Shown here: in pieces, positions 1 through 7,550 of the stretch
How positions within the stretch are numbered: the first letter of the stretch is position 1
Layout: the number at the start of each line of letters is the position of its first letter
Source of the DNA: Bacteroidetes bacterium HGW-Bacteroidetes-3
Lineage (GTDB): Bacteria; Bacteroidota; Bacteroidia; Flavobacteriales; Flavobacteriaceae
Length of the DNA: 33,070 bases
NCBI GenBank assembly: GCA_002842505.1
Contig: PHDE01000015.1
Coordinates: forward strand, 1-33,070
Reading direction: 5' to 3'
Program-made: the position numbers and the translations under genes
Notes under the pieces: generated by a model
The model's database searches: none
Seen by the model: the letters and a program-made list of their open reading frames with translations, nothing else
Told to the model about the DNA's origin: nothing

Positions 1-346
1 TGCTTATGGTTCAAGCGCACGAATTTCACAAAAAGCCGTTGAGTTGGGAAGAGCAAAAGGAATAAAAGTAGGTTTGTTAAGACCAATTACCTTATTTCCT
101 TATCCAAAAAAAGCACTTTTCGATTTGGCCGATCAGGTTAAAGGAATTTTAAGTGTTGAATTAAATGCAGGTCAAATGGTAGAAGATGTTCGACTTTCGG
201 TTGAATTTAAAGTACCCGTTGAACATTTTGGAAGGACTGGAGGAATTATTCACACTCCAGAAGAAATTTTAGAAGCTTTAGAACAAAAAATTATTAAAAA
301 TGGAAGTATCAGACATCATAAGACCAGAGAATCAAGTATTCTGTAA
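1..346 (+). CDS. korA: 2-oxoacid:ferredoxin oxidoreductase alpha subunit, C-terminal end (partial)
   Basis: This is the 3' end of a gene that begins before the window; the first whole codon is at position 2. The visible 114 residues match the end of the alpha (KorA/VorB type) subunit of 2-oxoacid:ferredoxin oxidoreductases, with the typical stretch around 'GLLRPITLFPYP' followed by 'SVELNAGQMVEDVR'. The enzyme oxidatively decarboxylates a 2-oxoacid to an acyl-CoA, reducing ferredoxin, in the cytoplasm. The beta gene begins inside its last 47 bases, so the two are translationally linked. The natural substrate (2-oxoglutarate, 2-oxoisovalerate or another) cannot be told from the C-terminus, so the symbol is provisional. 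A small ferredoxin subunit gene would be expected just upstream, outside the window. Confidence 0.85.
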   Translation, partial: AYGSSARISQKAVELGRAKGIKVGLLRPITLFPYPKKALFDLADQVKGILSVELNAGQMVEDVRLSVEFKVPVEHFGRTGGIIHTPEEILEALEQKIIKNGSIRHHKTRESSIL

Positions 347-1076
347 AACAAAATTAATGACCGACACGGCGCTTTCTTATTGTCCGGGTTGTGGTCATGG
401 CACTGCGCACAATTTAACCATGGAAGTCATTGATGAAATGGGCATTTCAGAAGATGTTATCGGTGTCGCACCGGTTGGCTGCTCTGTTTTGGCCTATGAT
501 TTTATGAATATAGATATGACACAAGCTGCCCACGGACGCGCACCGGCAGTGGCAACCGCCATTTCAAGGCTTTGGCCTGAAAAATATGTGTTCACGTACC
601 AAGGTGACGGCGATTTGGCAGCCATTGGAACTGCGGAAACCATTCACGCTTGCAACAGAGGCGAAAATATTGTGATCATTTTTGTGAATAATGGAATTTA
701 TGGAATGACTGGCGGACAAATGGCGCCAACAACTTTGGCAGGAATGAAATCTTCCACATCACCTTACGGAAGAGACATTGAAACGATGGGTTCTCCGTTG
801 AAAATAACCGAGTTAATCGCCAATCTTCCCGGTGTTTATTACGTTACGCGTCACGCTGTTCATACGCACAAACACGCGCGTAAAGCCAAAAAAGCGATTC
901 AAAAAGCATTTGAAAATACACGTTTGGGAAAAGGACTTTCATTTATTGAAATTGTATCAAATTGCAACTCCGGTTGGAAAATGACACCTAATGAGTCTAA
1001 TATTTGGATGGAAGAAAATATGTTTCCATACTTTCCGCTTGGTGATATAAAAGTTGATGGTATCTTAAAAAAATAA
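300..1076 (+). CDS. korB: 2-oxoacid:ferredoxin oxidoreductase beta subunit (TPP-binding)
   Basis: The 258-residue protein has the length and order of KorB/VorA-type beta subunits. Residues 28-34 (CPGCGHG) carry two of the cysteines expected to hold a [4Fe-4S] cluster. The thiamine pyrophosphate/Mg site is seen as GDGDLAAIG from about residue 102, followed by NNGIYGMTGGQ near 130. Start choice: the ATG at 300 overlaps korA but gives the family's usual 'IIRPEN' N-terminus; an ATG at 357 would leave only a short leader before CPGCGHG. With alpha and gamma it forms the oxidoreductase that makes acyl-CoA and reduced ferredoxin. The gene is followed four bases later by korC. Family assignment is secure; substrate is inferred only as '2-oxoacid'. 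Confidence 0.93.
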   Translation: MEVSDIIRPENQVFCKTKLMTDTALSYCPGCGHGTAHNLTMEVIDEMGISEDVIGVAPVGCSVLAYDFMNIDMTQAAHGRAPAVATAISRLWPEKYVFTYQGDGDLAAIGTAETIHACNRGENIVIIFVNNGIYGMTGGQMAPTTLAGMKSSTSPYGRDIETMGSPLKITELIANLPGVYYVTRHAVHTHKHARKAKKAIQKAFENTRLGKGLSFIEIVSNCNSGWKMTPNESNIWMEENMFPYFPLGDIKVDGILKK

Positions 1077-1080
1077 AACA

Positions 1081-1650
1081 ATGACAGAAGAAATTATTAT
1101 CGCAGGTTTTGGCGGACAAGGAGTGCTCTCTATGGGAAAAATATTGGCCTATTCTGGAATTATGCAAAATCAGGAAGTGAGCTGGATGCCTTCTTACGGA
1201 CCTGAAATGCGCGGCGGAACCGCCAATGTTACCGTAATTTTGAGTGATGAAAAAATTAGTTCTCCCTACTTAAAAATTGTGGATACCGCCATTATTTTAA
1301 ACCAACAATCGATGGATAAATTTGAGGAATCCGTTAAACCAAATGGTGTTTTAATTTATGATCCAAATGGAATTACGGCACATCCAACAAGAACTGACAT
1401 CAATATTTTCCAAATTGAAGGAACTAAATTAGCTGCTGAAATGGGAAATAAGAAAATTTTTAATATGATTATTTTAGGCGGTTATTTAAAGGTAAAACCC
1501 GTTGTAAAATTAGAAAACGTGATTGAAGGCTTGAAAAAGTCAATCTCTGAACGTTACCATAATTTAATTCCGCTAAATGTGGAAGCCATTACGATGGGAA
1601 TGAACAATATCGTTCCTTATAAAGTGGAAGCGCCCGTGTTTCAGAATTAG
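1081..1650 (+). CDS. korC: 2-oxoacid:ferredoxin oxidoreductase gamma subunit
   Basis: The 189-residue protein is a gamma-subunit (POR_N-type) domain of 2-oxoacid:acceptor oxidoreductases. It opens with the glycine-rich GFGGQG loop at residues 9-14 and has the conserved 'PSYGPEMRGG' segment near residues 37-46. The gamma subunit packs against the alpha subunit and helps bind CoA. It starts four bases after korB and is the last gene of the operon; the next 350 bases contain repeats rather than genes. It is a paralogue of iorB (6946-7536), with which it shares the G-x-GGQG and RGG motifs. Confidence 0.9.
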   Translation: MTEEIIIAGFGGQGVLSMGKILAYSGIMQNQEVSWMPSYGPEMRGGTANVTVILSDEKISSPYLKIVDTAIILNQQSMDKFEESVKPNGVLIYDPNGITAHPTRTDINIFQIEGTKLAAEMGNKKIFNMIILGGYLKVKPVVKLENVIEGLKKSISERYHNLIPLNVEAITMGMNNIVPYKVEAPVFQN

Positions 1651-1654
1651 TTTG

Positions 1655-1745
1655 TAGGACGTTACCCTGCGGGTCGGGCTTTTCGTTGCAATCTTTTTTG
1701 CGAAAAAAATCGCTAAAAAGGATTTTCACTGCAATCCCTAACGCA
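1655..1745. repeat. Structured intergenic repeat element (three hairpins)
   Basis: This non-coding block just after korC contains three small inverted repeats: ACCC/GGGT at 1664-1674, an 11-bp stem with one mismatch at 1693-1720 with an A6 loop, and GGATT/AATCC at 1720-1737. A 14-bp imperfect direct repeat (1680-1693 and 1723-1736, two differences) flanks the middle hairpin. From memory, similar sequences occur between genes in many flavobacterial genomes, but that is recollection and was not searched. It may end korC transcription or be a non-autonomous mobile element. Confidence 0.5.
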
Positions 1746-1752
1746 GTTTGAA

Positions 1753-1780
1753 TTACGATTTACGATTTTTGATTTACGAT
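1753..1780. repeat. Heptamer tandem repeat (TTACGAT x4)
   Basis: Four adjacent 7-bp units read TTACGAT, TTACGAT, TTTTGAT, TTACGAT. No open frame or RNA structure is associated. It sits between the hairpin element and a CGCAAA-type element in the 357-bp gap between korC and the epimerase gene. Confidence 0.75.
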
Positions 1781-1817
1781 TTTGGAAAAGACGTAATCAA
1801 ATGTTTACCACAACAAA

Positions 1818-1860
1818 ATTGCGCACTTTGCGTATTTTCTTTGCGTTTTTTTGCGGTTAA
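1818..1860 (-). repeat. CGCAAA-periodic intergenic element, copy 1
   Basis: Read on the minus strand, CGCAAA/CGCAAT cores recur four times at spacings of about 10, 13 and 9 bases. A second element of the same design lies at 19155-19190 on the plus strand, also in an intergenic position. The rest of the gap up to the hairpin at 1962 shows nothing recognisable. Confidence 0.55.
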
Positions 1861-1961
1861 AGAAATTTCGACTGAATTAATTTTTTAATGGTTTTTTATC
1901 AAAGAATATGCAAATGCTGCTGCAATTAAAATTCAGCCATTTTTTAAGTTCTATGTTTCAG

Positions 1962-2003
1962 AATTCGGTTATTTTTTGTAATATTATACAAAATAACCGA
2001 ATT
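1962..2003. promoter_or_regulatory. Long hairpin with T-run abutting the epimerase start codon
   Basis: The arms 1962-1980 and 1987-2003 form a 17-bp perfect stem, with two extra T in the left arm, around a 6-base loop. A run of T follows directly and ends at the ATG at 2008. The shape is that of an intrinsic terminator, yet it leaves only four bases before the start codon. It could end transcription from the left, attenuate the epimerase gene, or hide its ribosome site. Confidence 0.65.
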
Positions 2004-2007
2004 TTTT

Positions 2008-2904
2008 ATGGCGTCAATTTTAGTGACCGGCGGCACCGGATTAATAGGAACTGCACTTTGTAATTTATTAAGGGAAAAAGGCCATAAAGTTGCCATTTTA
2101 AGCAGAAACCAACACACAAAACCAAACAGTTATTATTGGAATACAGACACGCGCCACATAGATGCAAAAGCCATTGTTGAAGCCGATTATATCATTCATT
2201 TGGCTGGCGAAGGCATTGCAGACAAACGCTGGACACCTCAAAGAAAAAACGATTTAATAAATTCTAGGGTTGAAACCGCCAATCTTTTATATGAAAAAGT
2301 GAAGGAACTCAACCCAAATTTAAAAGGTTTTATTTCAGCTTCAGGAATTGGGTATTACGGCGCCACAACTTCAGAAAAAATTTATCAGGAAAATGACGCT
2401 CCCGGAGAAGATTTTATCAGTGAAATATGCAAAGTCTGGGAAAACTCTTCTATGCAATTTGACACCATCAATATTCGCACAGTAATTTTTAGAACTGGTG
2501 TTGTGTTTGCCAAAGAAGGTGGCGCTTTGGGAAAATTAAGCCAGCCCATAAAATTAGGCGTTGGCGCCGCGCTTGGAAGCGGAGAACAATATGTTCCTTG
2601 GATTCATTTGGAAGATTTATGCAATATGTATCTTTACGCCATTGAAAATGAAGAAATTAAAGGAATATACAATGCCGTAGCTCCAGAGCACATCAACAAT
2701 AAAGCACTCACCAAAATTATTGCCAAAAAACTTAAAAAGCCATTGTGGCTGGCAAATATTCCTGCTTTTGTTTTAAAAATAATTTTGGGAAAAATGGCCG
2801 TAATTATTTTGGAAGGAAGCCGTGTTTCTTCTGAAAAAATTATGGCAACTGGATTTAAATTTAAATATCCAAATATTAATGAAGCGCTGCAAAAACTACC
2901 CTAA
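2008..2904 (+). CDS. TIGR01777 family NAD(P)-dependent epimerase (SDR39U1-like)
   Basis: The 298-residue protein is an atypical extended short-chain dehydrogenase. The N-terminal Rossmann motif TGGTGLIG lies at residues 7-14, and 'SGIGYYG' in the middle carries the conserved tyrosine region. The C-terminal quarter matches the DUF1731 tail that marks the TIGR01777 family. Length is normal and both ends look complete. Substrates of this family are not established; a sugar-nucleotide or flavin-related role is only guessed in the literature. Start is fixed by the nucleotide-binding loop, but a strong hairpin sits immediately upstream. A truncated ferrochelatase follows 45 bases downstream in the same reading frame, after two consecutive stop codons. 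Confidence 0.88.
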   Translation: MASILVTGGTGLIGTALCNLLREKGHKVAILSRNQHTKPNSYYWNTDTRHIDAKAIVEADYIIHLAGEGIADKRWTPQRKNDLINSRVETANLLYEKVKELNPNLKGFISASGIGYYGATTSEKIYQENDAPGEDFISEICKVWENSSMQFDTINIRTVIFRTGVVFAKEGGALGKLSQPIKLGVGAALGSGEQYVPWIHLEDLCNMYLYAIENEEIKGIYNAVAPEHINNKALTKIIAKKLKKPLWLANIPAFVLKIILGKMAVIILEGSRVSSEKIMATGFKFKYPNINEALQKLP

Positions 2905-2949
2905 TAAAAGCTAAATATTCGACTAAACACGTATTTTATTCAAAATAAA

Positions 2950-3441
2950 TTGACAAAATTGCAGCCCGAACACCTGCTTTTTTCCTATCATGGCGTACCG
3001 GAAAGACATATCAAAAAATCAGATGTCACCAAATCGCATTGTAAAATCGACGGCAGTTGCTGCAACACACCATCAACGGCTCATGAATTTTGCTACCGTC
3101 ATCAATGTTATGAAACCACCAAAAATGTTGCTGAAAAATTAAATTTAAGGGTCGGCAGTTACAGCACCTCTTTTCAATCTCGTTTGGGAAATGATTCTTG
3201 GCTACAACCTTATACAAATCAAACCATTGACAATTTCGCCAAAAATGGCTTAAAAAAATTAGCTGTGGTTACCCCTGCCTTTGTTTCCGATTGTTTGGAA
3301 ACCTTGGAAGAAATTGGCATGGAAGCAAAACATTCTTTCAAGGAAAATGGCGGTGCCGAATTTAATATGATTCCTTGCTTAAACGATAATGACAAATGGG
3401 TGAAAACATTGTCAGTGTGGATTGAAGATTGGGCGAAGTAA
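2950..3441 (+). pseudogene. hemH: Ferrochelatase, C-terminal half only (5'-truncated hemH)
   Basis: The translated segment is clearly the second half of a Bacteroidota ferrochelatase, which normally has about 340 residues. It starts at the family's 'LLFSYHGVPERH' and keeps the catalytic histidine (residue 14 here), the cysteine-rich CKIDGSCC...CYRHQC region, and the conserved glutamate in 'SDCLET'. The N-terminal half, about 170 residues, is absent: upstream the frame is open only to 2908 and then meets two stops ending the epimerase gene, with no ferrochelatase sequence in another frame. The only early starts are TTG codons (2950), and no ATG precedes the homology. One half cannot form the normal two-domain active-site cleft, so a deletion remnant or an assembly error is most likely. 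A good terminator follows. Confidence 0.8.
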
Positions 3442-3466
3442 CGCTTAAAAGTTTATAAACTTCATA

Positions 3467-3493
3467 ACGCGGATTTTTAATCCGTGTTTTTTT
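3467..3493 (+). terminator. Intrinsic terminator after the hemH remnant
   Basis: A 9-bp stem (3467-3475 with 3479-3487, one G-T pair) with a TTT loop is followed by a run of seven T (3487-3493). Its survival supports this being the original 3' end of hemH. Confidence 0.85.
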
Positions 3494-3802
3494 CATATAA
3501 TTAAGGTGCAAATGCATTTTAGAAAAGTGATCTTCACAAAAATTATTTTGGAATTACAATTTTGTTCCGTACATTTAATACACTTTTTCTGTTAAAGCTT
3601 TTAGGTTTTCGGGATGCTAGTATCCCCTCGTATTTCCAAATACAAAACCACTAAACAAATATGATGAGAAACCAAAAATAAAAAATAATTAACGTGAAGA
3701 GAGATGAAACGAGCCATAACAAATTTTGATACACAAGGGAATGATTAATAGCGAACAGTCCCGAATTTTCGGGATTACCAATAAAAAATAAAAGATAAAC
3801 AG
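3494..3802. other. Intergenic region with two small hairpins
   Basis: No gene is visible. Two GC-containing hairpins stand out in AT-rich sequence: GGGAT/ATCCC at 3611-3626 and a TCCCGA/TCGGGA palindrome at 3759-3774, the latter 29 bases before the next start codon. The second could act in the leader of the OmpA-family gene. I see no convincing TAnnTTTG promoter here. Confidence 0.4.
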
Positions 3803-4855
3803 ATGAAAAAGAACCTTTTAACATTAACAATTTGGCTGATTTCAATCCTTTGCATTGGACAGACAACCAGTAAATTTGATTTTATTCCCGGAGAGAAAAT
3901 TATCTTTTTTGATGATTTTTCTACAGAAAGCATCGGTGATTTCCCCCTACAATGGCTCACAAATGGCAGTGGAGAAATTGTTACCTTAAAACAATTAGAA
4001 GGGCGATGGTTTCAGATTACACAATCAGGATATTATATTCCCGAAGTCAATGATTCTTTTACAGATAACTACACCATTGAATTTGATATGTTTACATTAA
4101 GCGATTGGGGAGCTCAAATTCCATCTGTAGTCGATTTATATTTTCTGTCAGGAGAATTGGCAAACCCGGGGTATGGCAGTCAACCTGGTCTGGCTGGATT
4201 AAAAATTCAACCTTCATACGAAAATATATTTTGGAATAATTGGTCAGAAGCTAGAGAATGGCAAGGAGATGAAGGAATGGCAAATTTCACCTTCAAATCG
4301 ATGACAAAATATCATATCTCGTTTTGGATTCAAAAACAACGGGTTAGAATGTGTGTCAACGACCAAAAAGTATTGGATTTACCTAAAGGCTTGCAAGCCA
4401 ATTACACCTATAACATATTCAGGATAGACGATAACTCAAGCGAAACAACACCGCTAATAAGCAATTTTCGAATGGCTACAGGAATGCCCGATATGAGAAA
4501 TAGGCTTATTACTGAAGGCAAACTGGTTTCTTACGGAATTTATTTTGATGTAAATTCTGACAAACTCAAGACAGAGTCAACACCTTCCATTAAAGAGATT
4601 GCAACTATATTAAATGAAAATCCAGGAATTCGGGTTAAAATAGCTGGCCACACCGATTCCGATGGAGCAGATGATTTGAATCTCAGTTTGTCAAAAAAAA
4701 GAGCTGAAAGTGTAAAAAACGAATTGATCAAAACCTACAATATTGATGCAAATCGGCTCGAAACCGAAGGTAAAGGTGAAAGTCAGCCGTTGGCGCCAAA
4801 TAACAATGCCTTGAATAAATCTAAAAATCGACGTGTAGAGTTTATTAAATCATAA
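3803..4855 (+). CDS. OmpA family outer-membrane/peptidoglycan-binding protein
   Basis: The 350-residue protein begins with a signal peptide (residues 1 to about 20, MKKN followed by a hydrophobic stretch ending ILCIGQ). The middle, about 25-230, resembles a concanavalin-like or DUF1080-type beta-sandwich but I cannot name it securely. The C-terminal 105 residues are an OmpA-like domain: 'IYFDVNSDKL', then 'GHTDSDGADDLNLSLSKKRA' and the closing 'NRRVEF', which bind diaminopimelate in peptidoglycan. It probably tethers the outer membrane to the wall or recognises a surface glycan. It stands alone, with long non-coding gaps on both sides. Confidence 0.85.
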   Translation: MKKNLLTLTIWLISILCIGQTTSKFDFIPGEKIIFFDDFSTESIGDFPLQWLTNGSGEIVTLKQLEGRWFQITQSGYYIPEVNDSFTDNYTIEFDMFTLSDWGAQIPSVVDLYFLSGELANPGYGSQPGLAGLKIQPSYENIFWNNWSEAREWQGDEGMANFTFKSMTKYHISFWIQKQRVRMCVNDQKVLDLPKGLQANYTYNIFRIDDNSSETTPLISNFRMATGMPDMRNRLITEGKLVSYGIYFDVNSDKLKTESTPSIKEIATILNENPGIRVKIAGHTDSDGADDLNLSLSKKRAESVKNELIKTYNIDANRLETEGKGESQPLAPNNNALNKSKNRRVEFIKS

Positions 4856-5325
4856 TATATAAACGAAAATGCGCTTTATCAGAGTAATAAATAGAAAAAC
4901 AAAGAAAACAATTATTGTTTAAAATATTGATGAATAAAAGAAGGTTGCAAAATGAATTACATTGAGTAACAATTGTTTAATTCAATTGCTCAATTAACCC
5001 AGCGCCATCGTTTTATAAAGGGTATTTGTGCTTAAAAATATTCAGAGGAAATGGATTAAAAAAAAGCAAAAACAGCTTCTAAAAATAATAAAAATCACAG
5101 TCAAAAAAATACATAATCATCAAATTTTTTTCAACTTTTTAGTTAATTCTATAAAATAAAAGGTTAAGCACAATGCTTATATTCAATTATTACAATCTTT
5201 TATTGAATATATAATAGTTTGTTTATCAATGAGTTATAAGCTTTCTATTGATTTTTATCATACAAAATACGAAATCGTTTTCTTAAATTTGTGCCATTAT
5301 AAAACCAATTTTATAACTAAAATTT
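4856..5325. other. AT-rich intergenic region ahead of iorA
   Basis: No gene or stable RNA could be recognised in these 470 bases. Two palindromes of related sequence occur, AAACAAT-T-ATTGTTT at 4906-4920 and AACAATTGTT at 4968-4977. A TAAATTTG box at 5284-5291, 34 bases before the iorA start, fits the Bacteroidota -7 element; no good TTG is found at the right distance upstream. Confidence 0.4.
5284..5291 (+). promoter_or_regulatory. Candidate -7 promoter box for iorA
   Basis: TAAATTTG matches the Bacteroidota -7 consensus TAnnTTTG and implies a leader of about 30 bases. The -33 TTG is not evident, so the call rests on one element. Confidence 0.5.
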
Positions 5326-6942
5326 ATGAAAAAACTTCTATTGGGTAACGAAGCGTTGGCACAAGGCGCCATTGATGCAGGATTGTCAGGTGTTTACGCC
5401 TATCCGGGAACGCCCTCTACCGAAATAACTGAATATATTCAAAAATCAAAAATAGCGCAAGAATTAAAGATCCATTCCTCTTGGTCCGTCAACGAAAAAA
5501 CAGCGATGGAGGCAGCTTTAGGAATGTCTTACGCCGGAAAAAAATCGATGGTGGTAATGAAACACGTAGGTTTAAACGTGGCGGCAGATGTTTTTATGAA
5601 TATGTCCGTTTCGGGAATTAATGGCGGATTGGTAGTTGTTGTGGCCGATGACCCGTCCATGCATTCTTCGCAAAACGAACAAGATTCACGATATTATGGC
5701 AAATTTGCCATGATTCCTATTTTAGAACCTTCCAACCAACAAGAATGTTACGACATCACCAAATATGCGTTTGAACTTTCAGAAGAATTGGGATTGCCCG
5801 TGCTTATTAGAATGGTCACAAGATTATCGCACTCAAGAGCTGGTGTTATTACCGGTAAAAGGATGGCACAAAATACCGTTCAATTGCCAAAAATTTCAAC
5901 TCAATTTCAGTTAATTCCAATGCACGCGCGTGGCCGATACCAACATTTGGTCGACATTCAGCCTGATATGCTTGAAATTTCAGAAAATAGCGCGTTTAAT
6001 ATTTTTTACCAAGGGGCCAACAAAACCATCGGAATTATCGCATCCGGAATTGCCTATAATTATTTGATGGAAAATTTTGAGGATGGAAATTGTCCTTTTC
6101 CGGTTTTGAAAATTTCGCAATATCCATTGCCAAAAGAACCAATCAAAGTATTGTTTGATACCTGTGAAAAAATATTGGTTTTGGAAGACGGCTATCCTTT
6201 TATTGAAGAAGCCATTTCCGACTTTTTAGGTGAAAACAGAAAAATAATCGGGCGCTTAAGTGGCAATATTCCAAGAGTTGGCGAACTAAATCCTGACAAC
6301 ATTGCAAATGCTTTAGGTTTTGATATTGTCATTAACGAAAATTTGCCAAAAGTGGTTATGGGAAGACCACCACAATTGTGTGTGGGTTGCGGTCACAATG
6401 ATTTATTTAATGCCATCAATGCCTTAAAAAATGAATCGGCAACACAACAGGTTTTTGGAGACATTGGTTGTTCTGCCTTAGGCGTTTTGTCACCTTATGA
6501 AAGTATCAACACCTTAATTGAAATGGGCTCTTCCATTACTATGGCAAAAGGCGCTTCCGATGCAGGAATTCATCCGGCAATAGCTGTTATTGGCGATTCC
6601 ACTTTTACGCATTCCGGAATGACCGGTTTATTAGATGCAATCATTGAAAACACCCCAATTACCGTTATTATTTCGGACAATTCAGCCATTGCAATGACCG
6701 GCGCTCAGGATTCAGCGGCTTCAGGAAGGTTAATTTCGATTTGCAAGGGTTTGGGAATGGAAGAAGATCATTTAAAAGTGATTACGCCTTTGCATAAAAA
6801 TTTACAGGAAAATATTGATGTCATTCGCGAAGAAATAAATTATAAAGGCGTTTCTGTCATCATTGCGCAACGCCCTTGCGTGCAACTTCCGAAGGAGAAA
6901 AAAGACAAATTAAAAGAATATACAAACGTGTCAATAAATTAA
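5326..6942 (+). CDS. iorA: Indolepyruvate:ferredoxin oxidoreductase alpha subunit, ferredoxin domain absent
   Basis: The 538-residue protein carries the pyrimidine-binding N-terminal domain ('YPGTPSTEITEY' at about 26-37) and the TPP-binding C-terminal domain (CVGCGHND from residue 352, then 'GDIGCSALG', and GDSTFTHSG with 'SDNSAIAMTG'). It oxidatively decarboxylates aryl-pyruvates from aromatic amino acids to aryl-acetyl-CoA. Archaeal IorA proteins run past 600 residues and end in a two-[4Fe-4S] ferredoxin domain; here the protein stops at 'QRPCVQLPKEKK' and no cysteine clusters follow. iorB starts three bases after the stop, so this is the natural end rather than a frameshift. Electrons must therefore leave through a separate ferredoxin or another partner. 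Confidence 0.92.
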   Translation: MKKLLLGNEALAQGAIDAGLSGVYAYPGTPSTEITEYIQKSKIAQELKIHSSWSVNEKTAMEAALGMSYAGKKSMVVMKHVGLNVAADVFMNMSVSGINGGLVVVVADDPSMHSSQNEQDSRYYGKFAMIPILEPSNQQECYDITKYAFELSEELGLPVLIRMVTRLSHSRAGVITGKRMAQNTVQLPKISTQFQLIPMHARGRYQHLVDIQPDMLEISENSAFNIFYQGANKTIGIIASGIAYNYLMENFEDGNCPFPVLKISQYPLPKEPIKVLFDTCEKILVLEDGYPFIEEAISDFLGENRKIIGRLSGNIPRVGELNPDNIANALGFDIVINENLPKVVMGRPPQLCVGCGHNDLFNAINALKNESATQQVFGDIGCSALGVLSPYESINTLIEMGSSITMAKGASDAGIHPAIAVIGDSTFTHSGMTGLLDAIIENTPITVIISDNSAIAMTGAQDSAASGRLISICKGLGMEEDHLKVITPLHKNLQENIDVIREEINYKGVSVIIAQRPCVQLPKEKKDKLKEYTNVSIN

Positions 6943-6945
6943 ATT

Positions 6946-7536
6946 ATGCACTCAAAAATAAATATCATTTTAGCTGGCGTTGGCGGACAAGGAATTTTAA
7001 CCATTGCCGCCGTTTTGGATACTGCCGCCTTGGACAATAATTTAAACGTAAAACAATCGGAAGTGCACGGAATGAGTCAGCGTGGCGGAGCTGTACAGTC
7101 TCACGTACGGATTTCTGACAAACCCATTTATTCCGATTTAATTCCGCAGGGAAAAGCAGATATGATTATTTCTGTGGAACCTATGGAATTGTTGCGCTAT
7201 TTGCCTTTTCTGAAAAAAGACGGCTATTTGATCACCGATTCAAATCCGTTTGAAAATATTAAAGATTATCCTGAATTGGAGACACTTTACAATGAAATAA
7301 AATCGCACAAAAACCATATTTTAATTGATGCGATGAAAATTGCAAAAGATTTGGGAAATTCAAAAGCAACCAACATTGTTTTATTGGGCGCCGCTTCTTC
7401 TTTAATTCCTTTAAGCGATGAAAGTTTTCAAAAAGCGATTGCCACGCTGTTTGAAAGAAAAGGCGAACGCATAGTTGCAAAAAACTTAGAAGCATATTTA
7501 AAAGGCAAAGAAATTGCCGCTGAACTCGTTTCCTAA
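6946..7536 (+). CDS. iorB: Indolepyruvate:ferredoxin oxidoreductase beta subunit
   Basis: The 196-residue protein is the gamma-type domain that serves as IorB. The loop GVGGQG is at residues 11-16, and 'HGMSQRGGAV' near 47-56 is the typical signature. It completes the heterodimer with IorA and contributes to CoA binding. Start is three bases after iorA, and the next gene follows after 14 bases, so all three appear to be one operon. Length is normal for the family. Confidence 0.92.
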   Translation: MHSKINIILAGVGGQGILTIAAVLDTAALDNNLNVKQSEVHGMSQRGGAVQSHVRISDKPIYSDLIPQGKADMIISVEPMELLRYLPFLKKDGYLITDSNPFENIKDYPELETLYNEIKSHKNHILIDAMKIAKDLGNSKATNIVLLGAASSLIPLSDESFQKAIATLFERKGERIVAKNLEAYLKGKEIAAELVS

Positions 7537-7550
7537 ACACCAATTTACTT

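Noticed and set aside
6880-6945. Frameshift explaining the missing ferredoxin domain of IorA
   Set aside because: iorB starts three bases after the iorA stop and no cysteine-rich sequence exists in any frame there, so the short form is genuine.
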